Source: Pigmentiphaga litoralis (GTDB lineage Bacteria > Pseudomonadota > Gammaproteobacteria > Burkholderiales > Burkholderiaceae_B). Taken from it: a stretch of 64,000 nt of DNA. Numbering within the stretch: the first letter of the stretch is position 1; every line of letters begins with the position of its first letter. Below the pieces are notes generated by a model. It was given only the letters and a program-made list of their open reading frames with translations, was not told the DNA's origin and did no database searches. Shown here in pieces: positions 54,515 to 62,753 of this stretch. Made by a program: the position numbers and the translations under genes. The DNA lies in assembly GCF_014651835.1 (NCBI RefSeq), contig NZ_BMXQ01000001.1, positions 1,440,801-1,504,800 on the forward strand, in the 5' to 3' direction.

Positions 54515-55339
54515 ATGCCGATGAACCACGCCGATTTCGACCTCGAGCTCAGGCTGCTGCTCGAGGCGATCTATCACAAGTACCAGCACGACTTCCGGAA
54601 CTATTCGGCATCGTCGCTGCGACGGCGCATGGCGCAGGCCCTGACATATTTCCGCTGCCGATCGCTGTCGCAACTGCAGGATCGGGTGCTGCACGACCCC
54701 GACGTCTTCCCGCAGATGCTGCAGTTCCTGACCGTGCAGGTCAGCGAGATGTTTCGCGATCCGAGCTATTTCAAGGCGATCCGCGAAAAGGTCGTGCCTA
54801 TCCTGCACACCTATCCGTCGGTCAAGATCTGGGTGGCGGGCTGCAGTTCGGGGGAAGAATTGTGGTCGCTGGCGATCCTGATGGAAGAAGAAGGCCTGGC
54901 CAATCGCACCTTGTTCTACGCCACCGACATCAATCCCGAAGCCCTGCGCCTTGCCGAGGCGGGCATCTACCCGACCGACCGGATCGCGGGCTTCAGCAAG
55001 AACTACCTGGCGGCGGGCGGCAAGCGTTCGCTGTCGGACTACTACCACGCGGCGTATGGAGCGGCCTCGTTCGCGCGCAGCCTGAAGTCGCAGATGGTCT
55101 TTGCCAACCACAGCCTGGCCACCGACAGCGTGTTTTCGGAAGTGCACATGGTGTCTTGCCGCAATGTGTTGATCTACTTCAACCACGAGTTGCAGGATCG
55201 CGCCGTGACGCTGTTCAAGGACGCGTTGATCCGCCGGGGATTCCTGGGGCTGGGCAGCAAGGAAAGCCTGCGCTTTGGCGCCTGCGCGCAAGACTTCGAG
55301 GACTTCGAGCCCCACGACCGGATTTTCCAGAAAAGATGA
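54515..55339 (+). CDS. CheR-type protein methyltransferase
   Basis: A 274-residue CheR-like enzyme that would methylate glutamates with S-adenosylmethionine. The N-terminal CheR helical domain (LLLEAIYHKYQHDFRNYSASSLRRRMAQAL) is followed by the SAM fold with IWVAGCSSGEELWSLAILMEE, YATDINPEALRLAEAGIY and MVSCRNVLIYFN. It lies 21 bp after the hybrid kinase and its stop overlaps the CheB-like start. The operon contains no chemoreceptor, CheA or CheW, so its target may be the kinase module rather than flagellar chemotaxis. Confidence 0.92.
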   Translation: MPMNHADFDLELRLLLEAIYHKYQHDFRNYSASSLRRRMAQALTYFRCRSLSQLQDRVLHDPDVFPQMLQFLTVQVSEMFRDPSYFKAIREKVVPILHTYPSVKIWVAGCSSGEELWSLAILMEEEGLANRTLFYATDINPEALRLAEAGIYPTDRIAGFSKNYLAAGGKRSLSDYYHAAYGAASFARSLKSQMVFANHSLATDSVFSEVHMVSCRNVLIYFNHELQDRAVTLFKDALIRRGFLGLGSKESLRFGACAQDFEDFEPHDRIFQKR

Positions 55340-56007
55340 CCATGACGCCTATCGAACGCGGCATTCCCGGCAAGGGCGCCCCTGACGCGGGCCCCGGCAA
55401 CGACGGCATTCCTTCGCGAATCACGACCGTGGTGGTCGGCGCGTCCGCCGGCGGGGTCGAAGCGCTGGGCCTGCTGCTGCCCGCCCTGCCCCCCGACTTT
55501 GCGCCCGCGGTGATCGTGGTGCTGCACATCGTCGCCGACCGCGAAAGCCTGCTGACGCAGATCTTCAGCGAGCGCTGCGCGCTGCCAGTGAGCGAGGCGA
55601 TCGACAAGGAGCCGGTCCGCGGCGGCCACATTTATTTCGCGCCGCCGGATTATCATCTTCAGGTGGAAACCGATGGCGCGTTTTCATTGTCCATGGATGA
55701 TCCTGTCAACTATTCGCGCCCGTCCATCGATGTGCTGTTCGAGTCGGTCGCCTGGGGCGTGGGTGACCGGGCGCTGGGGTTGCTGCTGACCGGCGCCAAT
55801 GCGGACGGCGCCGCCGGTCTGGCTGCCATCCGCGCAGCCGGCGGGCTGACCTGGGTGCAGGATCCGGCAACGGCATTTGCCGAAGCCATGCCGCGCAGCG
55901 CGATCGAGCGCGACGCGGCTGACGAAATCTTGACGTTGCCGGCCATGGCGCGCCGGCTGGGCGGCTGGCGTTCGACCGAAACGGTCGGACACCAGACCGC
56001 GAGCTAA
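55336..56007 (+). CDS. CheB-type methylesterase domain protein
   Basis: A 223-residue CheB methylesterase domain without the usual N-terminal receiver. The catalytic triad is S37 (VVGASAGGVEAL), H64 (VVLHIVADRE) and D157 (LLTGANADGAAGL). PRSAIERDAADEIL matches the family end. ATG overlaps the CheR-like stop (ATGA), and the stop overlaps the next ATG (TAATG). Without a receiver it must be controlled by complex formation or by the kinases encoded beside it. Confidence 0.92.
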   Translation: MTMTPIERGIPGKGAPDAGPGNDGIPSRITTVVVGASAGGVEALGLLLPALPPDFAPAVIVVLHIVADRESLLTQIFSERCALPVSEAIDKEPVRGGHIYFAPPDYHLQVETDGAFSLSMDDPVNYSRPSIDVLFESVAWGVGDRALGLLLTGANADGAAGLAAIRAAGGLTWVQDPATAFAEAMPRSAIERDAADEILTLPAMARRLGGWRSTETVGHQTAS

Positions 56008-56018
56008 TGGAGAAAACG

Positions 56019-57164
56019 ATGTCCCGCACCGTCAAGATCCTCGTCGTCGACGATATCGAACAGAATATCGTTGCGCTCGAAGCCCTTGTTGCGCGCCCCG
56101 ATCTGGAACTGCTGCGCGCGTATTCCGGCGCGGAAGCGCTTGAGCTGCTGCTCGACAACGATGTCGCGCTGGCCCTGGTCGATGTGCAGATGCCTGGCAT
56201 GGACGGCTTCGAGCTGGCCGAATTCATGCGCGGCAGCCCGCGCACCCGCCACGTCCCGATCATCTTCCTGACCGCGACCGACCGGAACACGCACCGCACC
56301 TTCCGCGGTTATGAAGCCGGCGCGGTCGACTTTCTGTACAAGCCCTTCGATCCGCACATTCTGCGCAGCAAGATCGAAGTGTTCGTCCAGTTGCAGCACC
56401 AGAAACTTCAATTGGCCGAACAGCTCGACACCATGACGCAGCTGCTGCGCACCAACGAGATGTTCGTGGCGGTGCTGGGCCACGACCTGCGCAATCCGCT
56501 GTCGGCCATCGTCAACACGGCCGAGGTGCTGCTGCAGGTGTCGGCCGAGCCGCGCGTCAAGACCGCCGCGGCCCGCATCCGCAATAGCGGCGGGCGCATG
56601 TCGCGCATGGTGGACCAGTTGCTGGACATTGCGCGGGTGCGCTCCGGACGGCTGGAATTGAGCCCGGAACGCGTCGACCTGACCGTGCTGCTCGAACACA
56701 TCGTCGAAGAATTCGAATTGCCTGAAGGGGAACGCCGGGTGGAACTGGCCTACACCGGCGACACGTTTGGCGAGTGGGACGCCGACCGCCTCTCGCAGGT
56801 GGTGTCCAACCTGGTCGGCAACGCGCTTCAGCATGGCGCGGCCGACGAAGGTGTCTCGGTCAAGGTGGACGGCACCGACACCAGCGTCGTCAAGATCGCG
56901 ATCCGCAACGCCGGCACGATTCCAGCCGAGGTCCAGGCCAATATCTTCCAGCCCTTCAACTTCACCAAGTTCCGGCGCGATGGCGGCAAGGGCCTGGGCC
57001 TGGGTCTGTACATTGCCAAGGAACTGGTTCGCAGCCACCACGGCGAAATGAGCGTGTGCAGCGACACCACGGGCCACACGGTCTTTACCATCCACTTGCC
57101 GCGGCACTTCGTCCACGGCCCGGTCGACGAACCTGCACAGGCGGAAAAACAATGGGTCTTCTGA
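56019..57164 (+). CDS. Receiver-histidine kinase
   Basis: A 381-residue soluble protein with an N-terminal receiver, aspartate D55 in LALVDVQMPGMDG. A short coiled coil (LQHQKLQLAEQLDTM) follows, then a histidine kinase with H155 in VLGHDLRNPLSAIV and an ATPase domain (DADRLSQVVSNLVGNALQH, RDGGKGLGLGLYIAKELV). The receiver-first order lets it take phosphate from the hybrid kinase and signal onward. ATG 56019 is preferred to 56007: GGAG lies 5 bp before it. There is no membrane segment. Its 3' end overlaps the next gene by 13 bp. Confidence 0.92.
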   Translation: MSRTVKILVVDDIEQNIVALEALVARPDLELLRAYSGAEALELLLDNDVALALVDVQMPGMDGFELAEFMRGSPRTRHVPIIFLTATDRNTHRTFRGYEAGAVDFLYKPFDPHILRSKIEVFVQLQHQKLQLAEQLDTMTQLLRTNEMFVAVLGHDLRNPLSAIVNTAEVLLQVSAEPRVKTAAARIRNSGGRMSRMVDQLLDIARVRSGRLELSPERVDLTVLLEHIVEEFELPEGERRVELAYTGDTFGEWDADRLSQVVSNLVGNALQHGAADEGVSVKVDGTDTSVVKIAIRNAGTIPAEVQANIFQPFNFTKFRRDGGKGLGLGLYIAKELVRSHHGEMSVCSDTTGHTVFTIHLPRHFVHGPVDEPAQAEKQWVF

Positions 57165-58120
57165 TCAATGGGGTCTGGCAGGAAAACGAGCCGCCCGCCG
57201 ATGCGGGCGGGCGCTTTCTGCGCAAGGATGCGGTCTTTCGCAACTGGATCACGGCCGACGGCGCGCCCGGCCCGAGCGGCAACGGCGGCTTTGCGGCCGA
57301 GGCCGGGCGGTATCACCTGTATGTCAGCCTGGCCTGCCCATGGGCGCACCGCACCCTGATCTTTCGTGAGCTCAAAGGCCTGCAGCCGATGATTCCGGTG
57401 TCGGTCACGCACTGGCTGATGGGCAAGCAGGGATGGTCATTCGAGCCTGCGCCCGGCGTGGTGCCCGACAACGTCAACCAGGCGAGCTTCGTGCATGACC
57501 TGTATGCCCTGGCGGATCCTGATGTCACGACACGCGCCACGGTGCCCGTGCTGTGGGACACGTTCACCAAGAGCATTGTCAGCAACGAGTCGGCCGACAT
57601 CATCCGCATGTTCAACGCGGCGTTCGACGGACTGGGCGCCCTGCCCGGCGATTACTACCCGGCCGATTTGCGCGCCGATATCGACGCGGTCAACGCGCGG
57701 GTGTACGACACCCTGAACAATGGCGTCTACAAGACCGGCTTTGCCACCACGCAATCTGCCTACGAAGACGCCGTGTTCCCGCTGTTCGAGACGCTGGACT
57801 GGCTCGAAGAACGATTGCGCACGCGGCGTTATCTGATGGGCGATCGCCTGACGGAAGCAGACTGGCGGCTTTTCACGACACTGGTGCGCTTCGATGCGGT
57901 CTACGTGGGGCACTTCAAGTGCAACCTGCGCCGGCTGATCGACTACCCCAACCTATGGGGGTTTGCCCGCGAGCTGTACCAGATGCCAGGCGTGGCCGGC
58001 ACGGTCAACTTCGACCACATCAAGCGCCACTACTACATGAGCCACGCCAATGTGAATCCCAGCGCGGTGGTGCCCGCCGGCCCGCTGCTCGATTTCTTGG
58101 CGCCGCACGGGCGCGGCTAG
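57152..58120 (+). CDS. yqjG: Glutathionyl-hydroquinone reductase (Xi-class GST)
   Basis: A 322-residue Xi-class glutathione transferase that reduces glutathionyl-hydroquinones with glutathione. The catalytic cysteine is C62 in YVSLACPWAHRTLI. The C-terminal helical domain has RYLMGDRLTEADWRLFTTLVRFDAVYVGHFKCNLRRL and FDHIKRHYYMSHANVNPSAVVP. Length matches YqjG and PcpF. Its ATG lies inside the last codons of the receiver-kinase gene (13-bp overlap), so it is co-expressed with the signalling operon, an uncommon partnership. Confidence 0.93.
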   Translation: MGLLINGVWQENEPPADAGGRFLRKDAVFRNWITADGAPGPSGNGGFAAEAGRYHLYVSLACPWAHRTLIFRELKGLQPMIPVSVTHWLMGKQGWSFEPAPGVVPDNVNQASFVHDLYALADPDVTTRATVPVLWDTFTKSIVSNESADIIRMFNAAFDGLGALPGDYYPADLRADIDAVNARVYDTLNNGVYKTGFATTQSAYEDAVFPLFETLDWLEERLRTRRYLMGDRLTEADWRLFTTLVRFDAVYVGHFKCNLRRLIDYPNLWGFARELYQMPGVAGTVNFDHIKRHYYMSHANVNPSAVVPAGPLLDFLAPHGRG

Positions 58121-58204
58121 GCACCTGCCACCACGGTTCCGCGCGCCTTGCCGCACGGTTCTAGTGCAGCGCACAAGATTGGGGTGGCGGCGTGCCCTTG
58201 GATC

Positions 58205-58218
58205 GTGCCGGCAGGCAC
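58205..58218. promoter_or_regulatory. Candidate upstream activator site
   Basis: GTGCC-GGCA-GGCAC is an inverted repeat about 82 bp upstream of the -24 element, a normal distance for a sigma-54 activator. It resembles the NtrC consensus (TGCACC-N5-GGTGCA) only partly. Confidence 0.35.
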
Positions 58219-58298
58219 CTTGCCCTCCACCGGCAGGCGCGAAGGCAAGCCCTTGATCTGACAAGCTTTTTCAACGACTCCACAACCGCGTTTCATGG

Positions 58299-58315
58299 TT
58301 GGCACAGGCTTTGCT
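58299..58315 (+). promoter_or_regulatory. Sigma-54 promoter of the nrt-like operon
   Basis: TTGGCAC-AGGCT-TTGCT matches the -24/-12 consensus TGGCAC-N5-TTGC at every position, with GG and GC exactly spaced. Transcription would start about 12 bp downstream, just before the first leader hairpin. This implies RpoN and an activator such as NtrC, hence nitrogen control. Confidence 0.88.
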
Positions 58316-58326
58316 TAACGGTAATT

Positions 58327-58383
58327 GACGGCCAATGACGGTCGTTGCTTGCCGCGGCATGGCGGTAGGAACAATGACGTTCC
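58327..58383 (+). ncRNA. ANTAR-type two-hairpin antitermination leader
   Basis: Hairpin 1 (58327-58346) has GACGGCC and GGTCGTT closing the hexaloop AATGAC. Hairpin 2 (58368-58383) has GGAAC and GTTCC closing the same hexaloop AATGAC. A at position 1 and G at position 4 of both loops are the bases read by ANTAR proteins (NasR, AmiR, EutV). The 21-nt spacer can form its own small hairpin. The 3' arm of hairpin 2 is part of the 5' arm of the terminator, so only one can form at a time. Confidence 0.85.
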
Positions 58384-58431
58384 GCAACGAGACGATGCAC
58401 TGCATCGCTTTCGTGCGGGACGTTTTTTTTT
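58376..58431 (+). terminator. Leader attenuator of the nrt-like operon
   Basis: The outer stem pairs 58377-58390 with 58411-58423: 13 pairs, one bulged A and one G-T pair. It encloses a small hairpin (CGATG and CATCG) and is followed by a nine-base T run. It lies between the promoter and nrtA, so read-through must be regulated. Confidence 0.9.
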
Positions 58432-58445
58432 GCCTGGAGCAATGG

Positions 58446-59753
58446 ATGAAGCCCTTTACCTCGAAGCCGTCGATGCCTGTCGTTGCCTCTTCCGAAGGCC
58501 CCGCGGTATCCAACGCGCAGCGCCGCCAGCTGATCACGACGACCTTCAAGGCCGCCGCGGGCGTGGGCATCATGAGCCTCGTCGATCCGCTGGTACGTGC
58601 CGGCGCCTGGGCCGCCGGATCGGACGCGGCTGAAAAGGCCGAGGTCAAGATCGGCTTCATCCCGCTGACGGACTGCGCGTCGGTCGTCATGGCGTCGGTG
58701 CTCGGCATCGACAAGAAGTACGGCATCAAGATCACGCCATCGAAAGAAGCCTCGTGGCCCGGCGTGCGCGACAAGCTCGTCAACAATGAACTGGACCTGG
58801 CGCACGTCCTGTATGGCCTGGTGTACGGCATGCACCTGGGCGCTGGCGGTCCCAAGAAGGAAATGGCCGTGCTGATGAACCTGAACCAGAACGGACAGGC
58901 CATCACGCTTTCCAACAAGCTGCTGGAAAAAGGCGCGAAAGACGGCCCGTCGCTAGCCAAGCTGATGCAGACGGAAAAGCGTGAATACACCTTTGCGCAG
59001 ACGTTCCCTACCGGCACGCACGCCATGTGGCTGTACTACTGGCTGGCCACCTACGGCATCAATCCGATGAAGGATGCCAAGGTCATTACCGTGCCGCCGC
59101 CGCAGATGGTCGCCAACATGCGCGTGGGTGCGATGGATGGCTACTGTGTCGGCGAGCCGTGGAACGCGCGCGCCATCATGGACAAGATCGGCTACACCGC
59201 CGAGACCACGCAGAACATCTGGAAGGGCCACCCCGAAAAGGTGCTGGGCTGCACCGCGGAATTCGTGGCCAAGTATCCCAACACTGCCCGCGCCGTGACG
59301 GCGGCCGTGCTGGAAGCCGGCAAGTTCATCGATGCGTCGGTGTCGAACCGCCGCAAGACGGCCGAGACGATTGCCGCGCGGTCGTATGTGAACACTGATA
59401 CCGACGTGATCCTGGACCGCATGCTGGGCCGCTACACCAACGGCCTGGGCAAGACCTGGGACGATCCCGACGCCATGACGTTCTTTGCCGACGGCGCCGC
59501 CAACTATCCCTACCTGTCCGACGGCATGTGGTTCCTGACGCAGCACAAGCGCTGGGGCCTGCTCAAGGACCATCCGGATTACCTGGCCGTCGCCAAGCAG
59601 ATCAACCGCATCGACATCTACAAGCAGGCCGCTGCCGCCACGGGTACGCCGCTGCCCAAGAGCGACATGCGGTCGACCAAGCTGATCGATGGTGTGACCT
59701 GGGATGGCACCCATCCCGCCGCGTACGCGGACAGCTTCAAAGTCAAGGCGTAA
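58446..59753 (+). CDS. nrtA: Nitrate-type ABC transporter substrate-binding protein
   Basis: A 435-residue NrtA/CmpA-family receptor. Twin arginines in QRRQLITTTFKAAAGVGIMSLV suggest Tat export. The binding domain has IGFIPLTDCASVVMASVLGIDKKYGIKITPSKEASWPGVRDKL and NGQAITLSNKL, close to nitrate receptors. GGAG lies 6 bp before ATG 58446. It is the first gene after the attenuated leader; permease and ATPase follow. Nitrate or nitrite is the likely ligand, though cyanate and bicarbonate receptors are related. No nitrate reductase gene is in the window. Confidence 0.9.
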   Translation: MKPFTSKPSMPVVASSEGPAVSNAQRRQLITTTFKAAAGVGIMSLVDPLVRAGAWAAGSDAAEKAEVKIGFIPLTDCASVVMASVLGIDKKYGIKITPSKEASWPGVRDKLVNNELDLAHVLYGLVYGMHLGAGGPKKEMAVLMNLNQNGQAITLSNKLLEKGAKDGPSLAKLMQTEKREYTFAQTFPTGTHAMWLYYWLATYGINPMKDAKVITVPPPQMVANMRVGAMDGYCVGEPWNARAIMDKIGYTAETTQNIWKGHPEKVLGCTAEFVAKYPNTARAVTAAVLEAGKFIDASVSNRRKTAETIAARSYVNTDTDVILDRMLGRYTNGLGKTWDDPDAMTFFADGAANYPYLSDGMWFLTQHKRWGLLKDHPDYLAVAKQINRIDIYKQAAAATGTPLPKSDMRSTKLIDGVTWDGTHPAAYADSFKVKA

Positions 59754-59783
59754 GCGCCGCCCCTGCGCCACTAGGAGAATTCC

Positions 59784-60755
59784 ATGACAGCCATTGCCAA
59801 ACCCCTGCCGGTTGCCCCCGCCGCCACGCCGGCCACCTCCAAGGCGGGCCCCGCCACCGTCATCGATCTGCATCCGGAGATCGCGTCGCGCACGGCCGAG
59901 GCGCCTGCCGCGAAGGCACCTGTTCCTGCGGCTTCTCCCGCGGCGCCTGCCAGGGCGGCCGGCCCCGGCGTGTTCGCGGAACGCTTCCAGTCGCTGGTCA
60001 GGACGCTGGCCGGTCCGGTTGCGGGCTTCGTGCTGTTCATCCTGGTCTGGCAGGTGATCACGACCTTCGTGCCGGAGATTCCCACCCCTGCCGTGACCTG
60101 GAAAGCGGCGGTCGTGCTGTTTTCGGATCCCTTCTATGTGGCCGGCCCGAACGACATGGGCATCGGCTGGAACGTGCTGGCGTCCTTGCAACGCGTGGCG
60201 ATCGGCTTTGGCCTGGCTGCCGTGGTCGGCATTCCGGTCGGCTTTGCGATCGGCCGCTTCAAGACCCTGAACGCCATGTTCTCGCCCGTGATCAGCCTGC
60301 TGCGTCCCGTCTCGCCACTGGCATGGCTGCCGCTGGGTCTGCTGCTGTTCAAGGCCGCCAATCTGGCGGCGATCTGGGCCATCTTCATCTGCTCGATCTG
60401 GCCCATGATCATCAACACGGCCGTGGGCGTGTCGCGGGTGCCGCAGGACTACATGAACGTGGCCCGCGTGCTGAACCTGTCCGAATGGAAGATCATCAAG
60501 AAGGTGCTGCTGCCCGCCGTCCTGCCTTACATGCTGACTGGCGTGCGCCTGTCGATCAGCACGGCGTGGCTGGTGATCGTTGCCGCGGAAATGCTGACCG
60601 GCGGCACGGGGATCGGCTTCTGGGTGTGGGACGAGTGGAACAACCTGAAGGTCGAACACATCATCATCGCGATCTTCGTGATCGGCATCGTCGGCCTGCT
60701 GCTTGAAGTCGCACTGATGCAGCTTGCCAAACGTTTCACCTATTCGGCTGACTGA
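59784..60755 (+). CDS. nrtB: Nitrate-type ABC transporter permease
   Basis: A 323-residue permease of the NrtB/SsuC type with six membrane segments from about residue 78. The N-terminal 70 residues are rich in alanine and proline and probably cytoplasmic, longer than usual. The coupling loop is VPQDYMNVARVLNLSEWKIIKKVLLPAVLPYMLTGVRLSISTAW, followed by MLTGGTGIGFWVWDEWNNLKVEHI, typical of NrtB. It starts 30 bp after nrtA with AGGAG 6 bp before the ATG. Confidence 0.92.
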   Translation: MTAIAKPLPVAPAATPATSKAGPATVIDLHPEIASRTAEAPAAKAPVPAASPAAPARAAGPGVFAERFQSLVRTLAGPVAGFVLFILVWQVITTFVPEIPTPAVTWKAAVVLFSDPFYVAGPNDMGIGWNVLASLQRVAIGFGLAAVVGIPVGFAIGRFKTLNAMFSPVISLLRPVSPLAWLPLGLLLFKAANLAAIWAIFICSIWPMIINTAVGVSRVPQDYMNVARVLNLSEWKIIKKVLLPAVLPYMLTGVRLSISTAWLVIVAAEMLTGGTGIGFWVWDEWNNLKVEHIIIAIFVIGIVGLLLEVALMQLAKRFTYSAD

Positions 60756-60768
60756 GCAAGGAATCGAC

Positions 60769-61572
60769 ATGGAAAAGTTCGTTCGTATCGAAAACGTCGG
60801 CCAGGTCTTCAAGACCAGGAAAGGTCCGTTCGTGGCGTTGCGCGAGGTCAACCTGACGGTGGCGCGCGGCGAGTTCATCACCCTGATCGGGCACTCGGGT
60901 TGCGGCAAGTCGACCTTGCTGAACCTGATCGCCGGTCTGACGCTGCCTACCTCTGGCGTGCTGCTGTGCGCCGAACGCGAGATCAACGGCCCCGGTCCCG
61001 ATCGCGGCGTGGTGTTCCAGAACCATTCGCTGCTGCCATGGCTGACCTGCGCGCAGAACGTGGAGCTGGGCGTGGAACGCGTGTTCGGTGACAAGGAAAA
61101 CCGTACCCAGATCCGCGATCGGGTTCGGGCCGCGCTGGAGCTGGTCGGCCTGACGCATGCGGAACACAAGCACCCGCATGAAATTTCTGGCGGCATGAAG
61201 CAGCGCGTGGGCATCGCCCGGGCGCTGGCCATCGAACCCAAGGTGCTGTTGATGGACGAGCCCTTCGGCGCGCTGGATGCGCTGACCCGTGCCCATTTGC
61301 AGGATGAGCTGCTGAAGATTGTCGCCAAGACGCAGAGCACGGTGATCATGGTGACGCACGATGTCGATGAAGCGGTGCTGCTCTCGGACCGCATCGTCAT
61401 GCTGACCAACGGCCCGGCCGCCACGATCGGCGAAATCCAGGAAGTGAAACTGGCCCGCCCGCGTGACCGGGTGGCGCTGGCCAATGAGCCGGACTACCAC
61501 GCGTGCAAGGCGGCGGTGGTCGAATTCCTGTATCGCAAGCAGGCGCATCCGGCCGCGAAAGAAGCGGCTTGA
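60769..61572 (+). CDS. nrtD: Nitrate-type ABC transporter ATPase
   Basis: A 267-residue ATPase with Walker A GHSGCGKST, Q-loop VVFQNHSLLPWLTCAQNVELGV, signature ISGGMKQRVGIARALA, Walker B VLLMDEPFGALDALTR and H-loop MVTHDVDEAVLLSDRIVML. This is the NrtD/SsuB/TauB group. It has no C-terminal receptor-like domain as in NrtC. It starts 13 bp after the permease. A hairpin at 61585 ends the operon. Confidence 0.92.
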   Translation: MEKFVRIENVGQVFKTRKGPFVALREVNLTVARGEFITLIGHSGCGKSTLLNLIAGLTLPTSGVLLCAEREINGPGPDRGVVFQNHSLLPWLTCAQNVELGVERVFGDKENRTQIRDRVRAALELVGLTHAEHKHPHEISGGMKQRVGIARALAIEPKVLLMDEPFGALDALTRAHLQDELLKIVAKTQSTVIMVTHDVDEAVLLSDRIVMLTNGPAATIGEIQEVKLARPRDRVALANEPDYHACKAAVVEFLYRKQAHPAAKEAA

Positions 61573-61584
61573 CGCGGTGATGTC

Positions 61585-61626
61585 AAAGCGGCGCAGATCG
61601 GAGTAGCATCCGTTCTGCGCCGCTTT
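61585..61626 (+). terminator. Terminator hairpin after the nrt-like operon
   Basis: AAAGCGGCGCAGA (61585-61597) pairs with TCTGCGCCGCTTT (61614-61626), a 13-bp perfect stem 12 bp after the stop. The T tract is limited to the stem end. Confidence 0.7.
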
Positions 61627-61773
61627 ATGAGCGCGCTCAAAGATGAACGGCAATCGGTGATTGATCGATTCCCGTTGTGAAGCCATCGTTTTTTCGCGCT
61701 TCAGTTGTGCCGGGGCCTCCCCTACTATTCGTGACGAAGTCATGCGATGACATGACCACGATTGGAGACCCGC

Positions 61774-62745
61774 ATGACCCTGACGCGCATTGCCACCGCT
61801 TTCGCCGCCGCTGCCCTGGCCACCGCCGCCTTCGGCGCCCGTGCGGACGACTATCCCAGCAAACCCATCCGTCTCGTTGTCGGCTTTACGGCCGGCGGCG
61901 GCAGCGACATCATCGCGCGCCTGGTGGCCGCCAAGATGTCCGAAGGCCTGAACCAGCGCGTCGTGGTCGAGAACCGTCCCGGTGCGCTATCGATGATTGC
62001 CAGCGAACACGTGGCCAGGTCGGCGCCCGATGGCTACACGGTGCTGCTGGGCGCGACCGGGTCGATGGTCGTCAACCCGGCCGTGTACTCCAACATGCGC
62101 TACGACACCGTCAAGGATTTCGTTCCGGTCTCGTTGATCGGCACCCTGCCCCTGGTGCTGGCTGTCAATGCGAACGGCCCGGCCCGCACCGTGCCCGAGC
62201 TCATCAACTACGCCAAGGCCAATCCCGGCAAAGCCAACTATTCCTCCGCCGCCGCGCCCTTCCAGCTGGCCGCGGAGCAACTGAACCTGCAGGCCGGCAC
62301 GGCGTTTCAGAACATCTCGTACAAGGGCAGCACCGACGCCGTCAACGCGGTCATGGGCAACGACGTGCTCGCGACCTTTGCGGATCCGGTGGCGATCACG
62401 GCCGGGCTGCAGAGCGGCAAGCTGCGCGCGCTGGCCGTCACGTCGGCCAAGGAAGACCCATCGTTGCCGGGCGTGCCCACCTTCCAGCAACTGGGCATGC
62501 AGAACATGGATATGCGCCTGTGGCAGGGGCTGCTGCTTCCCGCCGGCACGCCGCCTGCCATCGTCAAGCGTCTGCAGGATGAAGTCGCTCGCGTGGTCGC
62601 GATGCCCGAAGTGCGCACCAAGTTCGTGTCTTTCGGGCTGGAGCCGGTCAGCAATACGTCGGCCGAGTTTTCGCAGCAGATCGTCAACGACCTGGCCCGC
62701 TGGAGCGGCATTGCCAAGGCTGCCAACGTCAAGCTGGAAATGTGA
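61774..62745 (+). CDS. Bug-family (TctC) periplasmic receptor
   Basis: A 323-residue extracytoplasmic receptor with a signal peptide ending AAFGARADD. Family motifs are IRLVVGFTAGGGSDIIARLVAAKMSE, VVENRPGALSMIASEHVARSAPDGYTVLLG and QNISYKGSTDAVNAVMGNDV. It is the second orphan Bug gene in the window and differs clearly from the one at 18304. TTGGAGA lies 6 bp before the ATG. A DsbA-type isomerase and an acyl-CoA ligase follow closely, so the ligand is probably an aromatic or other organic acid degraded through a CoA thioester. Confidence 0.9.
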   Translation: MTLTRIATAFAAAALATAAFGARADDYPSKPIRLVVGFTAGGGSDIIARLVAAKMSEGLNQRVVVENRPGALSMIASEHVARSAPDGYTVLLGATGSMVVNPAVYSNMRYDTVKDFVPVSLIGTLPLVLAVNANGPARTVPELINYAKANPGKANYSSAAAPFQLAAEQLNLQAGTAFQNISYKGSTDAVNAVMGNDVLATFADPVAITAGLQSGKLRALAVTSAKEDPSLPGVPTFQQLGMQNMDMRLWQGLLLPAGTPPAIVKRLQDEVARVVAMPEVRTKFVSFGLEPVSNTSAEFSQQIVNDLARWSGIAKAANVKLEM

Positions 62746-62753
62746 CGCACGGC

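Larger units (their letters stand above)
58121..58445 (+). other. 325-bp regulatory region of the nrt-like operon
   Basis: No gene is seen. The stretch holds an inverted repeat (58205-58218), a sigma-54 promoter (58299-58315) and a structured leader with two hexaloop hairpins and an intrinsic terminator (58327-58431). The nrtA ribosome binding site follows. Confidence 0.85.

Noticed and set aside
58352-58367. Middle hairpin with loop GGCATG as an ANTAR recognition loop
   Set aside because: The loop lacks A at position 1 and G at position 4, unlike the two flanking AATGAC loops. It is treated as linker structure.
58953-61484. 843-codon open frame opposite nrtA, nrtB and nrtD
   Set aside because: It spans three genuine genes and their gaps in antisense with low-complexity arginine and histidine runs; long frames without stops are expected in GC-rich DNA.
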